Positions 47,199 through 56,923 of a stretch of DNA of 64,000 bases are shown one piece after another. The stretch spans positions 372,001-436,000 of the forward strand of contig NZ_JAABNO010000001.1 of NCBI RefSeq assembly GCF_009928445.1. Direction: 5' to 3'. Source of the stretch: Clostridium sp. C8-1-8. GTDB lineage: Bacteria > Bacillota > Clostridia > Clostridiales > Clostridiaceae. The translations under genes were made by a program, and so were the position numbers. Within the stretch, counting starts at the first letter, position 1. Each line of letters begins with the position of its first letter. Below the pieces are notes generated by a model, which did no database searches, had not been told where the DNA came from, and worked only from the letters and a program-made list of their open reading frames with translations.

Positions 47199-48674
47199 TT
47201 ATATCTCCTTAAAATCAAACTCTTGAGCCATATCTTCTACTATGTTTATGTTCCTATCATTAGTAGGGATATAATGTGAATATACTTTGCGAGTTATTTC
47301 TATTGATGAATGCCCCAACCATCTACTAACATCTGATAAATCTTCTTTTCTTACTCTTATAAGATAAGTGGCAAAAAAATGACGGAATGAATGGGGACTA
47401 AAGTTTTTTAAATCTATATTATATTCTTTGTGCAATTTGTCTGCATAATGAGTATATCTTTTGCGAATAGTTTGACCTGTGATTGGATTTCCTTTATTTT
47501 GATTTTGTCTTGATACGAACAAAAAACTATGCTTTTTTTTAGTGTATCTAATAAGTACTTCCCGTTCTTTTAAAGCATTAAGTAATAGATCTAAAAATAA
47601 CTCTTCACTAAATAAAAAAGGAACTTCTCTTGAACCAGACTTATGTTGTGAACGATAATCTTGATTATCCCTTTCAACTACATAACATACCCATTTATTT
47701 ATGTGATTTGAGTATTCTATATCTCCTTTTAGATTATTTTTAATGAATTCTCTGGCTTTAAAATGCTCCATGAAAAGTAAGTTTGTTGGCAGTGATGAAG
47801 TATCAATCATTAAGTTGGCTGCTTCAGCTGCTCTTAAACCAAAAAACTTTAAAATATGGAATAATAATCTATTTTGGTGATGTTGTTGAGGAATAAAATT
47901 TATAAAAGTATCAGCTTGGTTGACCGTAAAAACTTTCTGTTCTAAAATTAATGATTTTTTATCTTTGATTGGTTTTAATCCAACTGAGTCTAACATAGAT
48001 TTAATATCGATTATAGTAATGAGATTTTTTCCTAGAGTACCAGAAAGCATACTCTCTTTATAACGAGCTTTTACTGGCAACGAGGTAATACACAAATCCT
48101 TATAATAAGTGGTTCTTTCTTTTAAGAAATTAATAAATTGAATAGAAGCACTTACAGCTTGAAGAATTGATTCATATGAAAGTTCATTCCAGGTCTTTTG
48201 ATCCATAAAACCATCTTTAGAAAAAGCTATTTTGCTAATTTGCCCATAAGTATAAGCTTGTTGGTGTAAGGGAACTTCTGTTACAGTAGCCCATCTAATA
48301 GATTTGGTGTAACTAGAGTTGTTCGCTTCAATATTTCTAAGATAGTCAATAAATCCAAGTAATATTACCAAAAGATCATCCTGCAAAATATCTAAATCCC
48401 AAATTAACAAATAATCTAAAAATTTTTTTAAGTGATGTGCTTGATTTTTTGCGGTATTAATTGAATTGTAGCTTTTCTTGAATAATAAGTATGCGGTTGC
48501 TTCGTGGTGAGTTCTATGGTCAGGGTGACTTATAGATAGCGTATTAGATGAAGTGATAAAATTCACATAATAGAGACCATCTAATTTAATTGATTTGTAA
48601 TGTTTAGCAAATGTTATTAATCTTACTTTGTGATCAATTATATTACTTATCTTAAGTAAATCTTTATAGCTCAT
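47199..48674 (-). CDS. Tyrosine recombinase (first of trio)
   Basis: 491 aa, longer than XerC/D (about 300) because of an extended N-terminal region. A SAM-like core-binding segment lies at about 75-180. Catalytic residues: R in FFGLRAAEAANLM, K region GSREVPFLF, HSFRHFFATYL, WLGHSSIEITR and the nucleophile in KVYSHY. Full set, so it should be active. First gene of the recombinase operon (TnpA position in Tn554). The ribosome site is weak. Confidence 0.85.
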   Translation of the reverse strand: MSYKDLLKISNIIDHKVRLITFAKHYKSIKLDGLYYVNFITSSNTLSISHPDHRTHHEATAYLLFKKSYNSINTAKNQAHHLKKFLDYLLIWDLDILQDDLLVILLGFIDYLRNIEANNSSYTKSIRWATVTEVPLHQQAYTYGQISKIAFSKDGFMDQKTWNELSYESILQAVSASIQFINFLKERTTYYKDLCITSLPVKARYKESMLSGTLGKNLITIIDIKSMLDSVGLKPIKDKKSLILEQKVFTVNQADTFINFIPQQHHQNRLLFHILKFFGLRAAEAANLMIDTSSLPTNLLFMEHFKAREFIKNNLKGDIEYSNHINKWVCYVVERDNQDYRSQHKSGSREVPFLFSEELFLDLLLNALKEREVLIRYTKKKHSFLFVSRQNQNKGNPITGQTIRKRYTHYADKLHKEYNIDLKNFSPHSFRHFFATYLIRVRKEDLSDVSRWLGHSSIEITRKVYSHYIPTNDRNINIVEDMAQEFDFKEI

Positions 48675-49153
48675 GCAATATATCTCTTTCTTTTGTGTAA
48701 TTTAGTATATTTTTATATAAATACATCAATACCAATACCTATAATATAATAAATATGAGATTGTTTCTAGGGTTGATATGATACATCTGTAGGAAGTTCT
48801 GTGCCAATATCAACTATAAGTGGTGAGGTATTTAATGGTTTTACAAAAAAAGAATAGTAAGATATAGTATTTAATTACTAAAATAAGAATATTCTATATT
48901 GATACGTTGAAAAGTGTATAAAAAGATTGCAGATAATTTTATTGGTTTTTTAGGAATGAAATAATGAATCTTTAAAGATCACAGGTTAAATACAATGGTG
49001 ATGAATTACATATTAGCAGTCAATTTTAACATGAAATAAAGCGTATATTTTAAATTACATGGTAATTTAAGATATACGCTAATTTTTTTACTATTTATGT
49101 AATTCATTACATCATCTAATTTATAAGGGTTCATAGGCAAATATAATCAATAA
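48675..49153. other. Intergenic region with terminator, between recombinases and TIR-like gene
   Basis: Contains an imperfect hairpin terminator at 49,042-49,081 (GCGTATATTTTAAATTA / TAATTTAAGATATACGC) placed to stop transcripts of the TIR-like gene, and a GTTGATAT...ATATCAAC inverted repeat at about 48,772-48,815. The promoter of the recombinase operon should be here but I cannot fix it. Confidence 0.5.
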
Positions 49154-50431
49154 CTAATATAGTGCATTTATAAATGAAATAAGATAGCCATGTTTATTTG
49201 TACCATGTATAATATCTGTAGGTTTTAGCTTTAAAATATTAAGGATGTTGTTTATACTAGAAATTATAGTATAAATAAGGTTACTGTATTTTGTTATATT
49301 CTGTTCATTGCTAATCGTATAAATAGGAATATTCATATAAAAATTAGTTCCTTTCACATGGGAAGTAAATGAATCATAATTAACCAATGCTTCATCAACA
49401 CTTTGAATAGCGTTAGTTATACTGTCCTTTATAAAAATATCAAACATAGATCCAGAAGTTGTATTTTCATTAGTATCATTTATCACTGTTAATATACAAG
49501 AATCTTGCCTAAACACAAGAGAGTCTTTAATGACATCATAGTTTTCTATACCATCAAGGTTAATACCGTTACCATCTGTTAAACCATAAATTGAGGCACT
49601 ATCAACTTTAATTTTTTTAAAAAAATTATAACTACTTCTGATATTTATGTCATTATAGTCAGATAAAGTATTACAAAGTAAAACTAATTCCTGCACCAAT
49701 CTTTTATACCTGTTAATATTGCTTAATTCCTTTGTTTTTTTAGAAATTCTACTAATTATCAGGGAATAATCTCTTTTAACCTGAAAAACATTTAAATTTT
49801 TACATGAGAGTTTTTCAAAAATTTCGCTTTCAGATACTTCATTGAATTTTGGTGAATAATAATCAGTATAGGGGTATATCATTCTAAATAAGTTATTGTA
49901 TATTATAACAATATCACTTATTAAATCTTTTACAATGAAATCATCAACAAACTTTTGAGCAATAGAATTTTCAATTGCAACTTGTATCCAATCACATAAT
50001 TCTTTATATAGATTATTATCGTTTAATGAGATAGGAGTTATCCTATTATGATTAATATCAAAGCACAAATCGTCAATTTTATTTGTATTATTATCATTTT
50101 CTATAAGAAGAATGATACCATTTTCACCAATCATTGATATGGCTAGTCCAGTTTCATACATAACATTAGGATTTGAGATAAGTTTACCTTCTGGTGTTTT
50201 GTATATAGGAGTTAAATCACCAATAAATACATCGCAAGTCATAATTTGCTCTAATATTTTTTCAAAGATAAATGGGGAACCTGATTCTTCTTGAGTAGGT
50301 GAAAAGATAATATTAATACTTATCCCGTATTTACTCAACATATGTTTTTTAGCTTTTCTTAACTGATTTCTTATAAAATTCGTTACATTTTTGTTCTGGT
50401 TTTGCCAAGCAATAAAAATTTTATATTCCAT
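49154..50431 (-). CDS. TIR-like domain protein, possible defence effector
   Basis: 425 aa; ATG behind ATAGGAGGAT. Residues 1-about 140 have a TIR-like/nucleoside-hydrolase-like Rossmann pattern: KIFIAWQNQN, FSPTQEESGSPFIFEKILEQ, CDVFIGDLTP and NPNVMYETGLA with E93, then IILLIEND. Bacterial TIR-like domains often cleave NAD+ during phage infection. The C-terminal about 280 residues are unassigned and may be the sensor. It sits next to the recombinase module, has its own terminator, and lacks a Thoeris (ThsA) or CD-NTase partner in view. The defence role is inference. Confidence 0.6.
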   Translation of the reverse strand: MEYKIFIAWQNQNKNVTNFIRNQLRKAKKHMLSKYGISINIIFSPTQEESGSPFIFEKILEQIMTCDVFIGDLTPIYKTPEGKLISNPNVMYETGLAISMIGENGIILLIENDNNTNKIDDLCFDINHNRITPISLNDNNLYKELCDWIQVAIENSIAQKFVDDFIVKDLISDIVIIYNNLFRMIYPYTDYYSPKFNEVSESEIFEKLSCKNLNVFQVKRDYSLIISRISKKTKELSNINRYKRLVQELVLLCNTLSDYNDINIRSSYNFFKKIKVDSASIYGLTDGNGINLDGIENYDVIKDSLVFRQDSCILTVINDTNENTTSGSMFDIFIKDSITNAIQSVDEALVNYDSFTSHVKGTNFYMNIPIYTISNEQNITKYSNLIYTIISSINNILNILKLKPTDIIHGTNKHGYLISFINALY

Positions 50432-50862
50432 ATAAAAATCCTCCTATGTACAATTTGCGTATAAAAAACATGATTTATTATACCATATATTAGGGGGTTA
50501 ATTACCTGTTTTGCGATAAGTTTTCCTAATAATATGGCATTGCATTTTTGAGTTTTTTTACTTTCTTCTCCATTTAGATATTGAACTTTGACATATTAAA
50601 CGTAATAAGCGTCAAGAAGATATGTATAATATTCAGTATATACATGCTTCTCATAGTTAACTCAAGATCATGCGTCTCATACTGATACAAAGTTAAATGA
50701 TTTTAAGACTAGGGAAGTAATCTATGTATAAATTATGTGGAATGTTTAATATTTATAATTATGTAGCATATAATCGAATAAATGTATGGTTATTAATAAC
50801 TACGGACTATTTAGTGATATATTCCGTATATTTGATAGTATGGTATAAATGGGAGGAACAAA
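50432..50862. other. Intergenic region, possible outer end of the mobile element
   Basis: No convincing gene. A short open frame from 50,724 overlaps the lipoprotein ribosome site and is rejected. Mixed AT-rich sequence with some less AT-rich patches near 50,600-50,690; no repeat shared with the hup border found by eye. Confidence 0.4.
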
Positions 50863-51204
50863 ATGAGAAAACTATTATTATCGTTAATTACCGTGCTACT
50901 TTTATTCACTTTTGTTGGGTGTGCTAAAGATAAAGAATCTATGACTACAAATAGGTCGTACGCCTCGATGTTGATTTACAACAATACTGCTTATTATCTC
51001 TCATCGGATGTTATATCAAGTGAGAATCTAGATAATCAGATTGGAATTGTTAAAAAACAAGTTACTCCTTCTCCTAAAAATGATGGGGAAGCAAATGAGT
51101 GTCCAGTTGGAACAAAAATATTTTCTATAAAGGATATAGACGTAAAGGAAGCAATTGCGATAAATTTTCATAATGAATATTACAAGGCTATAACAAAACA
51201 TTAA
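50863..51204 (+). CDS. Small putative lipoprotein
   Basis: 113 aa; ATG behind TGGGAGGAAC. A lipoprotein signal peptide (MRKLLLSLITVLLLFTFVGC) has its lipobox Cys at 20. The mature part is about 93 residues, with a segment MLIYNNTAYYLSSDVI and a KQVTPSPKNDGEAN linker, resembling small clostridial/bacillar lipoproteins of unknown function. No enzymatic motif. Isolated between the mobile module and the antiporter gene. Confidence 0.7.
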   Translation: MRKLLLSLITVLLLFTFVGCAKDKESMTTNRSYASMLIYNNTAYYLSSDVISSENLDNQIGIVKKQVTPSPKNDGEANECPVGTKIFSIKDIDVKEAIAINFHNEYYKAITKH

Positions 51205-51694
51205 ATTGCGCAAAATAGGAACACCTTTGTAAGCGTAAAAACTACTTTTATCCAAAGTTCTTAAAGGGAACTAATTATGAACGAATACTTTAGAAATCAA
51301 ATCATATAATAGAGCAAATAATGTCAAAAGTACGGTAGTCATTTGCTCATCTGTAGCTCCAAGAAAGTTAAAGATATATATTGGAATTTAGTACTAGCAA
51401 ATTTGAATTGTAGAAAAAATGAGATTAATGTTTTTAAATCTGAGTATTCTAATAATGTCTAAGGTGGAAGTTGATAGAACTAGTAATATAATTAAGAACT
51501 AATCTAAAGTATTCCAATAAGCTAAGAAATAATATGAATTTACTGTGATAAAGTTAAGTTCATATTATTTTTTTATATAAATTTCTTAGAAGTTCAGATG
51601 TAATTTTATAGTGTAATTTGAATTAATAAGGTTAATTAAGATGTTTGATGCAAATACTAAGTTCATCAATAATACTAAAAAGGAAGTCGATAAT
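51205..51694. other. Intergenic region with terminator
   Basis: About 490 bp. AATAATATGAA (51,528-51,538) pairs with TTCATATTATT (51,559-51,569), followed by a T run: a terminator for the lipoprotein or a vanished gene. A small inverted repeat (GAGCAAAT...ATTTGCTC) lies at 51,313-51,348. Confidence 0.5.
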
Positions 51695-53125
51695 ATGAGT
51701 CAAGGACTAATATCATTATTTATACCTATAATAGTTATTGTTTTAGCTATGACTACAAAAAGAATCATAGCTGCGCTTGTTGTCGGAATTTTAGCAGGAG
51801 GTATACTACTTGCAGGAGGAAACATAATCAATGGATGTATATTAGCTATTGAGCATTTAGTTAAGTCAACTGCTAATGAGGAGAGTGTATATATAATAAT
51901 GTTCCTATTTTTATTTGGAGCCTTTGGTGAAATCATGAAGTTATCAGGTGGAATAAAAGGTTTTTCAAAACTAGCTAATAAATATGTCAAAACAGAAAAA
52001 GGTGCTTTAGGCACTGTATGGATAGTTACTATTTTCACTTTTATTGATTGTTGCTTTCACGCCATATCTACTGGAACAATAGGAAAAGCATTAATAGAAA
52101 AAGTTAAGGGAAGTAAAGAAAAATTAGCAATTATTGTTAACGTAACTTCTTGTCTGTTAATTATCTTAATTCCGTTTGGAACTACTTATGTAGGCTATAT
52201 AATAGGAGTTATAAATTCCTCACTAAATAAATCAGGTTTAAAAATTTCAGCATATAGTTTATATCTTAAGAGTATTCCTTTTAATTTTTATGCCATAGTT
52301 ATGATAATTGTGAGTATTTGCATTATGCTCTTTAATCTAAAATTTGATTATATTGTTAATAAAAGTAATAACGAAAAACAAAGAGATGAAGAAAGTCAAA
52401 GTCATGGGCATGAGGCACATGAACAATGCGAATTTGAAGAAAAAGCGCCACCAAGGCCATTTAACTTAATTTTTCCTTTAGGATTGCTTATTGCAACTAC
52501 TTTCTTTTTCTTTTGGTATACTGGTAAAGGAAAAGGTCAAGGGTTTACTGGAGCAATAATGAATGCGGATTTTGAAAAATCAATTTTACTTTCAGGTGTA
52601 GTTTCTGTGGTAATTACTACAATATTTTACCTAATTCAAAAAATACCTATGGAAGAAATAGAAGGTCATTTCTTATCAGGTGGAAATGAAATGATGCCGC
52701 CTATTATTGTTTTAGTTTTAAGTTGGGGATTATCAAGTATCATAGAAGATTTAGGTTTTGTAAAATTTATTACAAATGCTATTGGACCGCAAGTACCTGC
52801 TACACTAATTCCAGTTGTAATATTCTTAATAGGCTGTGCTGCATCATACTTTATGGGTTCCGCTTGGGGGACGTGGGCGCTTCTAATGCCAATAGCTATA
52901 CCGCTTGCAGTAACTACAAATTCAAATCTATCTTTAGTAATAGGAGCTGTACTTGCTGGGGGATCACTAGGAGATAATGCCTCACCGCTTGGAGAAACAG
53001 CGATACTGTCGTCTACTATAGCAGAAATCCCACTTATGAAGCACGTTAAGACAATATTACCGTATAGCATCGTTTCTATAATAATTTCATCAATATTATT
53101 TATTGCATTCACATTTATAGTTTAA
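51695..53125 (+). CDS. NhaC-family Na+/H+ antiporter-like transporter
   Basis: 476 aa from the ATG at 51,695 (AAGGAAGTC upstream; an alternative ATG at 51,641 is possible). About 11-12 membrane helices. The family segments GTVWIVTIFTFIDCCFHAIS, FGTTYVGYIIGV and GSAWGTWALLMPIAIPL with GGSLGDNASPLGETAILS fit the NhaC/MleN ion-transporter group. A large cytoplasmic loop (about 225-265) is rich in His and Glu (SHGHEAHEQCEFEE), unusual for the family and suggestive of metal binding. It lies just upstream of cadC-cadA but has its own terminator. Confidence 0.8.
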   Translation: MSQGLISLFIPIIVIVLAMTTKRIIAALVVGILAGGILLAGGNIINGCILAIEHLVKSTANEESVYIIMFLFLFGAFGEIMKLSGGIKGFSKLANKYVKTEKGALGTVWIVTIFTFIDCCFHAISTGTIGKALIEKVKGSKEKLAIIVNVTSCLLIILIPFGTTYVGYIIGVINSSLNKSGLKISAYSLYLKSIPFNFYAIVMIIVSICIMLFNLKFDYIVNKSNNEKQRDEESQSHGHEAHEQCEFEEKAPPRPFNLIFPLGLLIATTFFFFWYTGKGKGQGFTGAIMNADFEKSILLSGVVSVVITTIFYLIQKIPMEEIEGHFLSGGNEMMPPIIVLVLSWGLSSIIEDLGFVKFITNAIGPQVPATLIPVVIFLIGCAASYFMGSAWGTWALLMPIAIPLAVTTNSNLSLVIGAVLAGGSLGDNASPLGETAILSSTIAEIPLMKHVKTILPYSIVSIIISSILFIAFTFIV

Positions 53126-53137
53126 AACTAGTAAGTT

Positions 53138-53172
53138 AAACCTATTAACCTATATATAAGGCTAATAGGTTT
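53138..53172 (+). terminator. Terminator after the NhaC-like gene
   Basis: AAACCTATTAACC / GGCTAATAGGTTT (one mismatch) followed by a T run. Confidence 0.8.
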
Positions 53173-53229
53173 TTTATTATATATGAATAATTTATAAAAC
53201 TAAAAAGTAAAATATTTTTTTATATTTAG

Positions 53230-53259
53230 TTGACAAAGTAAAGAGCTTTTGCATATAAT
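53230..53259 (+). promoter_or_regulatory. Promoter of cadC-cadA
   Basis: Perfect -35 TTGACA (53,230-53,235), 18-bp spacer, perfect -10 TATAAT (53,254-53,259). The operator-like repeat follows at once. Confidence 0.8.
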
Positions 53260-53261
53260 GA

Positions 53262-53289
53262 ACACATGAACAAGTATTCATATGTTCAT
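53262..53289 (+). promoter_or_regulatory. CadC operator-like sequence
   Basis: ACACATGAACA-AGTAT-TCATATGTTCA, containing the dyad ATGAAC-N12-GTTCAT, directly downstream of the -10, where CadC/SmtB-type repressors bind. The same 11+5+11 arrangement recurs at 58,684-58,710. Confidence 0.7.
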
Positions 53290-53307
53290 ATGAAAAGGAA
53301 TGATAAT

Positions 53308-53676
53308 ATGGAAAAAAAAATAAACATTGAAAATTGTAGCTGTTCAATTATACATGAGGATGTAGTAAATAAAGTAAAAGAAAGTATACCTCAAGAAGAA
53401 ACTCTGTATGATTTAGCTGACTTATTTAAAGTGCTTGGAGATTCAACAAGGATAAAAATATTATGTGCTTTGTTTCAGGCAGAAATGTGTGTTTGTGATA
53501 TAGCTGCATTACTTGCAATGAATCAATCAGCTATCTCACATCAACTAAGAGTATTGAAACAATCTAGACTTGTAAAATTTAGAAGAGAAGGAAAAGTTGT
53601 CTATTATTCACTAGATGACGAACATGTTAAGAGTATTTTTGACCAGGGATTGATCCATATAGCAGAAAAAAATTAA
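53308..53676 (+). CDS. cadC: ArsR/SmtB-family metal-sensing repressor (CadC-like)
   Basis: 122 aa from the ATG at 53,308 (AAAAGGAATGATA upstream); an earlier frame start at 53,266 overlaps the operator. Winged helix (about 30-115) with the CadC metal-site motif EMCVCDIA in alpha-4 and extra Cys near the N-terminus (CSCS), the four-thiolate site that senses Cd(II)/Pb(II). The recognition helix is NQSAISHQLRVLKQS. Metal binding releases it from the operator, de-repressing cadA, 24 bases downstream. Confidence 0.93.
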   Translation: MEKKINIENCSCSIIHEDVVNKVKESIPQEETLYDLADLFKVLGDSTRIKILCALFQAEMCVCDIAALLAMNQSAISHQLRVLKQSRLVKFRREGKVVYYSLDDEHVKSIFDQGLIHIAEKN

Positions 53677-53700
53677 ACCATTATTAGGAGGGATAAGATA

Positions 53701-56199
53701 ATGGAGAAAGAAATTAAAAAACTTAGTAAAAGTAATCTTAAAGCAACAACCATAGACATTAATAAAAAGAAGATTAATGTGAAAAAACAAGAAACTAATA
53801 ATATTAAAAAGGAATTTATTCTTGACGGTCTGGATTGTGCTAATTGTGCTGCTAAAATAGAAGATAAGGTAAGTAAGATTGCAGGAATTAGTTCAGCTAA
53901 TGCCAATTTTGTAACCAAAACCCTAACCTTAGAAATTGAAGAAATAAATAGAGTACAGGAATTAATTAAGGAAATTACTGATACTATAAAAAAAATAGAG
54001 CCTGATGTAAAAGTGAAAGAGAAAAATGCGAAAAAGCCATTAAAAAAAGAAATATTATTACAAGGTCTATGCTGTGGTAATTGCGCTGCAAAAATTGAAA
54101 GAGAAACTAATAATATAGATGGTGTAAAATCTGCGAGGGTGGACTTTGTATCAACAAAACTTATAATGGAAATTGACAATCCCTCTAAGAATAGTGCTAT
54201 CTTAAAAAAAGTAAACGAAATAGTTGGTAGAATAGAACCAGACGTAAAAGTTATTGAAATTGAAAATAGAAGTAAAGTATCTAAAAGTAAAAGCCATGAT
54301 CATGAGCATGGAGATGAAGATGATCATGAAGATGGACATGAACACGGTGAAGGTAGTAAAAAAGAAATAATTAGATTTGCAGTAGGTGCAGCAATCTTTG
54401 GATTAGCAACTGCAATGAAGTTTTCAAATATAGTAGAATTAATACTTTATACTATAAGTTATGTAATTGTTGGTGGAGAAGTAGTTTTAAGGGCATTAAA
54501 AAATATTAAGAGAGGTCAAGTCTTTGATGAAAACTTTCTTATGAGTATAGCAACTATTGGTGCCTTTACAATTGGCCAATATCCTGAAGGTGTAGCGGTT
54601 ATGTTGTTCTATCAGGTAGGTGAAATATTCCAAGGTATGGCCGTTAACCGTTCAAGAAAATCTATAACAGCTCTTATGGATATAAGACCTGATTTTGCAA
54701 ATCTAAAAATTGGAGATGAACTTAAAAAAGTATCACCAGAAGAAGTCAGCATCGGAGATATTATAGTTGTAAAACCAGGAGAAAAAGTTCCACTAGATGG
54801 TAAGGTAATAGAAGGTACTTCAATGTTAGATACTTCTGCGCTAACTGGTGAATCAGTTCCGAGAGAAGTAAAAATTGGCGATAATATCTTAGGTGGAGTT
54901 ATTAATAAGAATGGTGTTTTGACAATTGAAGTAGAAAAAGAATTTGGAGATTCTACCGTTGCAAAGATTTTAGATTTAGTTCAAAATGCAAGTGGCAAGA
55001 AAGCACCAACGGAAAATTTCATAACAAAATTTGCCAGATACTATACACCAGCTGTAGTTTTTGCAGCTCTAGCATTAGCTATAATACCACCACTTGTTAT
55101 AGAGGGAGCGACATTCTCAGAGTGGATATATAGAGCATTATCATTCTTAGTAGTATCTTGCCCTTGTGCTTTAGTTGTATCTATACCACTTGGATTCTTT
55201 GGAGGAATAGGTGGAGCCTCAAAGAATGGAATACTTGTTAAAGGTGGTAACTATTTAGAGGCTTTAAATAACGTTGAAGTTGTAGTATTTGATAAAACTG
55301 GAACACTAACTAAAGGTGTGTTTAAAGTAACAGAAGTAAGAGCAGAAAATAGTTTTTCAGAAAATGATCTTATTTCATATGCAGCATATGCAGAAAGTTA
55401 TTCTAATCATCCAATAGCAACTTCTATTGTAAATGCATATAACAAAAAAATAATTAAAGAATCAATTCAAGACTATGAAGAAATATCAGGATATGGCGTA
55501 AAAGCTATAATTGATAGCAGAAATGTATTAGCCGGTAATTATAAATTAATGGAAAAAGAAAATATACCTTATAAAAAAATAGAGGTTATAGGTACTGTAG
55601 TTCATGTAGTTATAGATAAAAAATATGCAGGATATATAGTAATATCTGATGAAGTTAAAGATGATTCAGCGAAAGCAATTAAAGAATTAAAGGCTATTGG
55701 AATTAAGAAAACAGTAATGTTAACAGGTGATAATAAAGCAGTAGGAACTAAAGTTGCGAAACAATTAGGATTAGATGAAGTTCATGCCGAATTACTACCG
55801 GATCAAAAGGTTGAAAAGGTAGAGTTACTTGATAATGAAAAGTCACCAAAAGGTAAGTTGATATTTGTTGGTGATGGAATAAATGATGCACCTGTTTTAG
55901 CAAGAGCTGATATAGGTATTGCAATGGGAGGAGTAGGTTCAGACGCTGCAATTGAAGCTGCTGATGTTGTAATAATGACCGATGAGCCTTCTAAGATTGC
56001 TACAGCAATAAAAATTGCTAAAAAAACAAGACGTATAGTTATGCAAAATATAGTTTTTGCATTAGGAATAAAAGCTATTCTATTGGTATTTGTGGCTATT
56101 GGTTTAGGAACTATGTGGGAAGCTGTATTTGGGGATGTTGGAGTAACGCTATTGGCAGTTTTAAATTCAATGAGAGCTATAAAAACAGAGAAAATATAA
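53701..56199 (+). CDS. cadA: Cd2+/Zn2+/Pb2+-exporting P1B-type ATPase
   Basis: 832 aa. Two N-terminal metal-binding domains (GLDCANC, C46/C49; GLCCGNC, C124/C125/C128) are followed by a His/Asp/Glu-rich linker (about 199-216), six to eight membrane helices with the transport motif C487-P-C489 (VSCPCALV), phosphorylated D531 in DKTGTLT, and the hinge GDGINDAPVLARADIGIAMG. CPC plus the cadC partner indicates divalent soft-metal export across the membrane. Two HMA domains plus a His linker is richer than the common single-HMA form. Confidence 0.95.
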   Translation: MEKEIKKLSKSNLKATTIDINKKKINVKKQETNNIKKEFILDGLDCANCAAKIEDKVSKIAGISSANANFVTKTLTLEIEEINRVQELIKEITDTIKKIEPDVKVKEKNAKKPLKKEILLQGLCCGNCAAKIERETNNIDGVKSARVDFVSTKLIMEIDNPSKNSAILKKVNEIVGRIEPDVKVIEIENRSKVSKSKSHDHEHGDEDDHEDGHEHGEGSKKEIIRFAVGAAIFGLATAMKFSNIVELILYTISYVIVGGEVVLRALKNIKRGQVFDENFLMSIATIGAFTIGQYPEGVAVMLFYQVGEIFQGMAVNRSRKSITALMDIRPDFANLKIGDELKKVSPEEVSIGDIIVVKPGEKVPLDGKVIEGTSMLDTSALTGESVPREVKIGDNILGGVINKNGVLTIEVEKEFGDSTVAKILDLVQNASGKKAPTENFITKFARYYTPAVVFAALALAIIPPLVIEGATFSEWIYRALSFLVVSCPCALVVSIPLGFFGGIGGASKNGILVKGGNYLEALNNVEVVVFDKTGTLTKGVFKVTEVRAENSFSENDLISYAAYAESYSNHPIATSIVNAYNKKIIKESIQDYEEISGYGVKAIIDSRNVLAGNYKLMEKENIPYKKIEVIGTVVHVVIDKKYAGYIVISDEVKDDSAKAIKELKAIGIKKTVMLTGDNKAVGTKVAKQLGLDEVHAELLPDQKVEKVELLDNEKSPKGKLIFVGDGINDAPVLARADIGIAMGGVGSDAAIEAADVVIMTDEPSKIATAIKIAKKTRRIVMQNIVFALGIKAILLVFVAIGLGTMWEAVFGDVGVTLLAVLNSMRAIKTEKI

Positions 56200-56361
56200 T
56201 TATTATTTTAGAACTGTCATTAATCTTATATGCTTTAAATAATGTATATGAAAATGGCCTTAATGGATATTTAAAGAAAATATTTTTATGTATCATGAGT
56301 GATTGTATCGATATAGTAATCTAATCACAATAAATAAATGGACAAATACGCATATATTCAG

Positions 56362-56404
56362 ATAATGTGAAATATTATAAATTTCAAATAGCATTTCACA
56401 TTAT
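56362..56404. terminator. Possible terminator hairpin after cadA
   Basis: Perfect 12-bp arms ATAATGTGAAAT / ATTTCACATTAT with a 19-nt loop, followed by AAATTTTTAAG. Confidence 0.55.
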
Positions 56405-56476
56405 AAATTTTTAAGTATTATGAAATAAACTAATATCTTCAAATATTTAAATTTTAATATAAAAGGAGTGATAATT

Positions 56477-56809
56477 GTGGGAATAGACGATTTCTTAAAA
56501 AGTCTTGGTGGAAAGCACCATGGAGATCATCATGGTAACCATCATACAAACCATAAAAATAACAATCATAATTATAGACAGGATCATTACGATGATAGTG
56601 AAAGATTGGATTATATTCAAGAACAACATGATTATTCACAAAAAGATGAAGTGGAATGCCCTAAGTGTTCGACTACAATTCCATTGAAGAGTAAATTTTG
56701 CCCTAATTGTGGTGTATCATTGAATCCTATATTAAAATGTAATGGATGTGGTGCAAAAATGCCATTAGGAGCAACATTTTGTTCAGAATGTGGATTAAAA
56801 GCGAGATAG
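56477..56809 (+). CDS. His-rich double zinc-ribbon protein
   Basis: 110 aa from the GTG at 56,477 (AAAAGGAGTG upstream). Residues 1-10 are followed by a His/Asn-rich stretch (about 12-40, KHHGDHHGNHHTNH) that could chelate metal. The C-terminal half carries two CxxC pairs per unit (CPKCS...FCPNCG, then CNGCG...FCSECG), two zinc ribbons. No membrane segment. The position after cadCA suggests a metal buffer or sensor, but no such function is proven. It has its own ribosome site and terminator. Confidence 0.75.
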   Translation: MGIDDFLKSLGGKHHGDHHGNHHTNHKNNNHNYRQDHYDDSERLDYIQEQHDYSQKDEVECPKCSTTIPLKSKFCPNCGVSLNPILKCNGCGAKMPLGATFCSECGLKAR

Positions 56810-56923
56810 CTAATAAGTATACTAATCATTGAAATATATAAATTTTAGTGGTTACTAGTTAATTAACTATATGAATGTATTAGATAAACATGGATATTAA
56901 AGTTTTTTTGATAAACTTTACTA

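Larger units (their letters stand above)
42384..48674 (-). mobile_element. Three-tyrosine-recombinase module (Tn554/RIT-like)
   Basis: Four overlapping minus-strand genes: three large tyrosine recombinases and a small helical protein. Tn554 has tnpA, tnpB (recombinases) and small tnpC; recombinase-in-trio elements have three recombinases. This module combines both features. It sits directly after hup. The TIR-like gene just upstream could be its cargo. The outer ends are not defined, because such elements lack inverted repeats. Confidence 0.75.

Noticed and set aside
50724..50927. Short plus-strand ORF before the lipoprotein gene
   Set aside because: No ribosome site, odd composition, and it overlaps the start region of the better supported lipoprotein gene.
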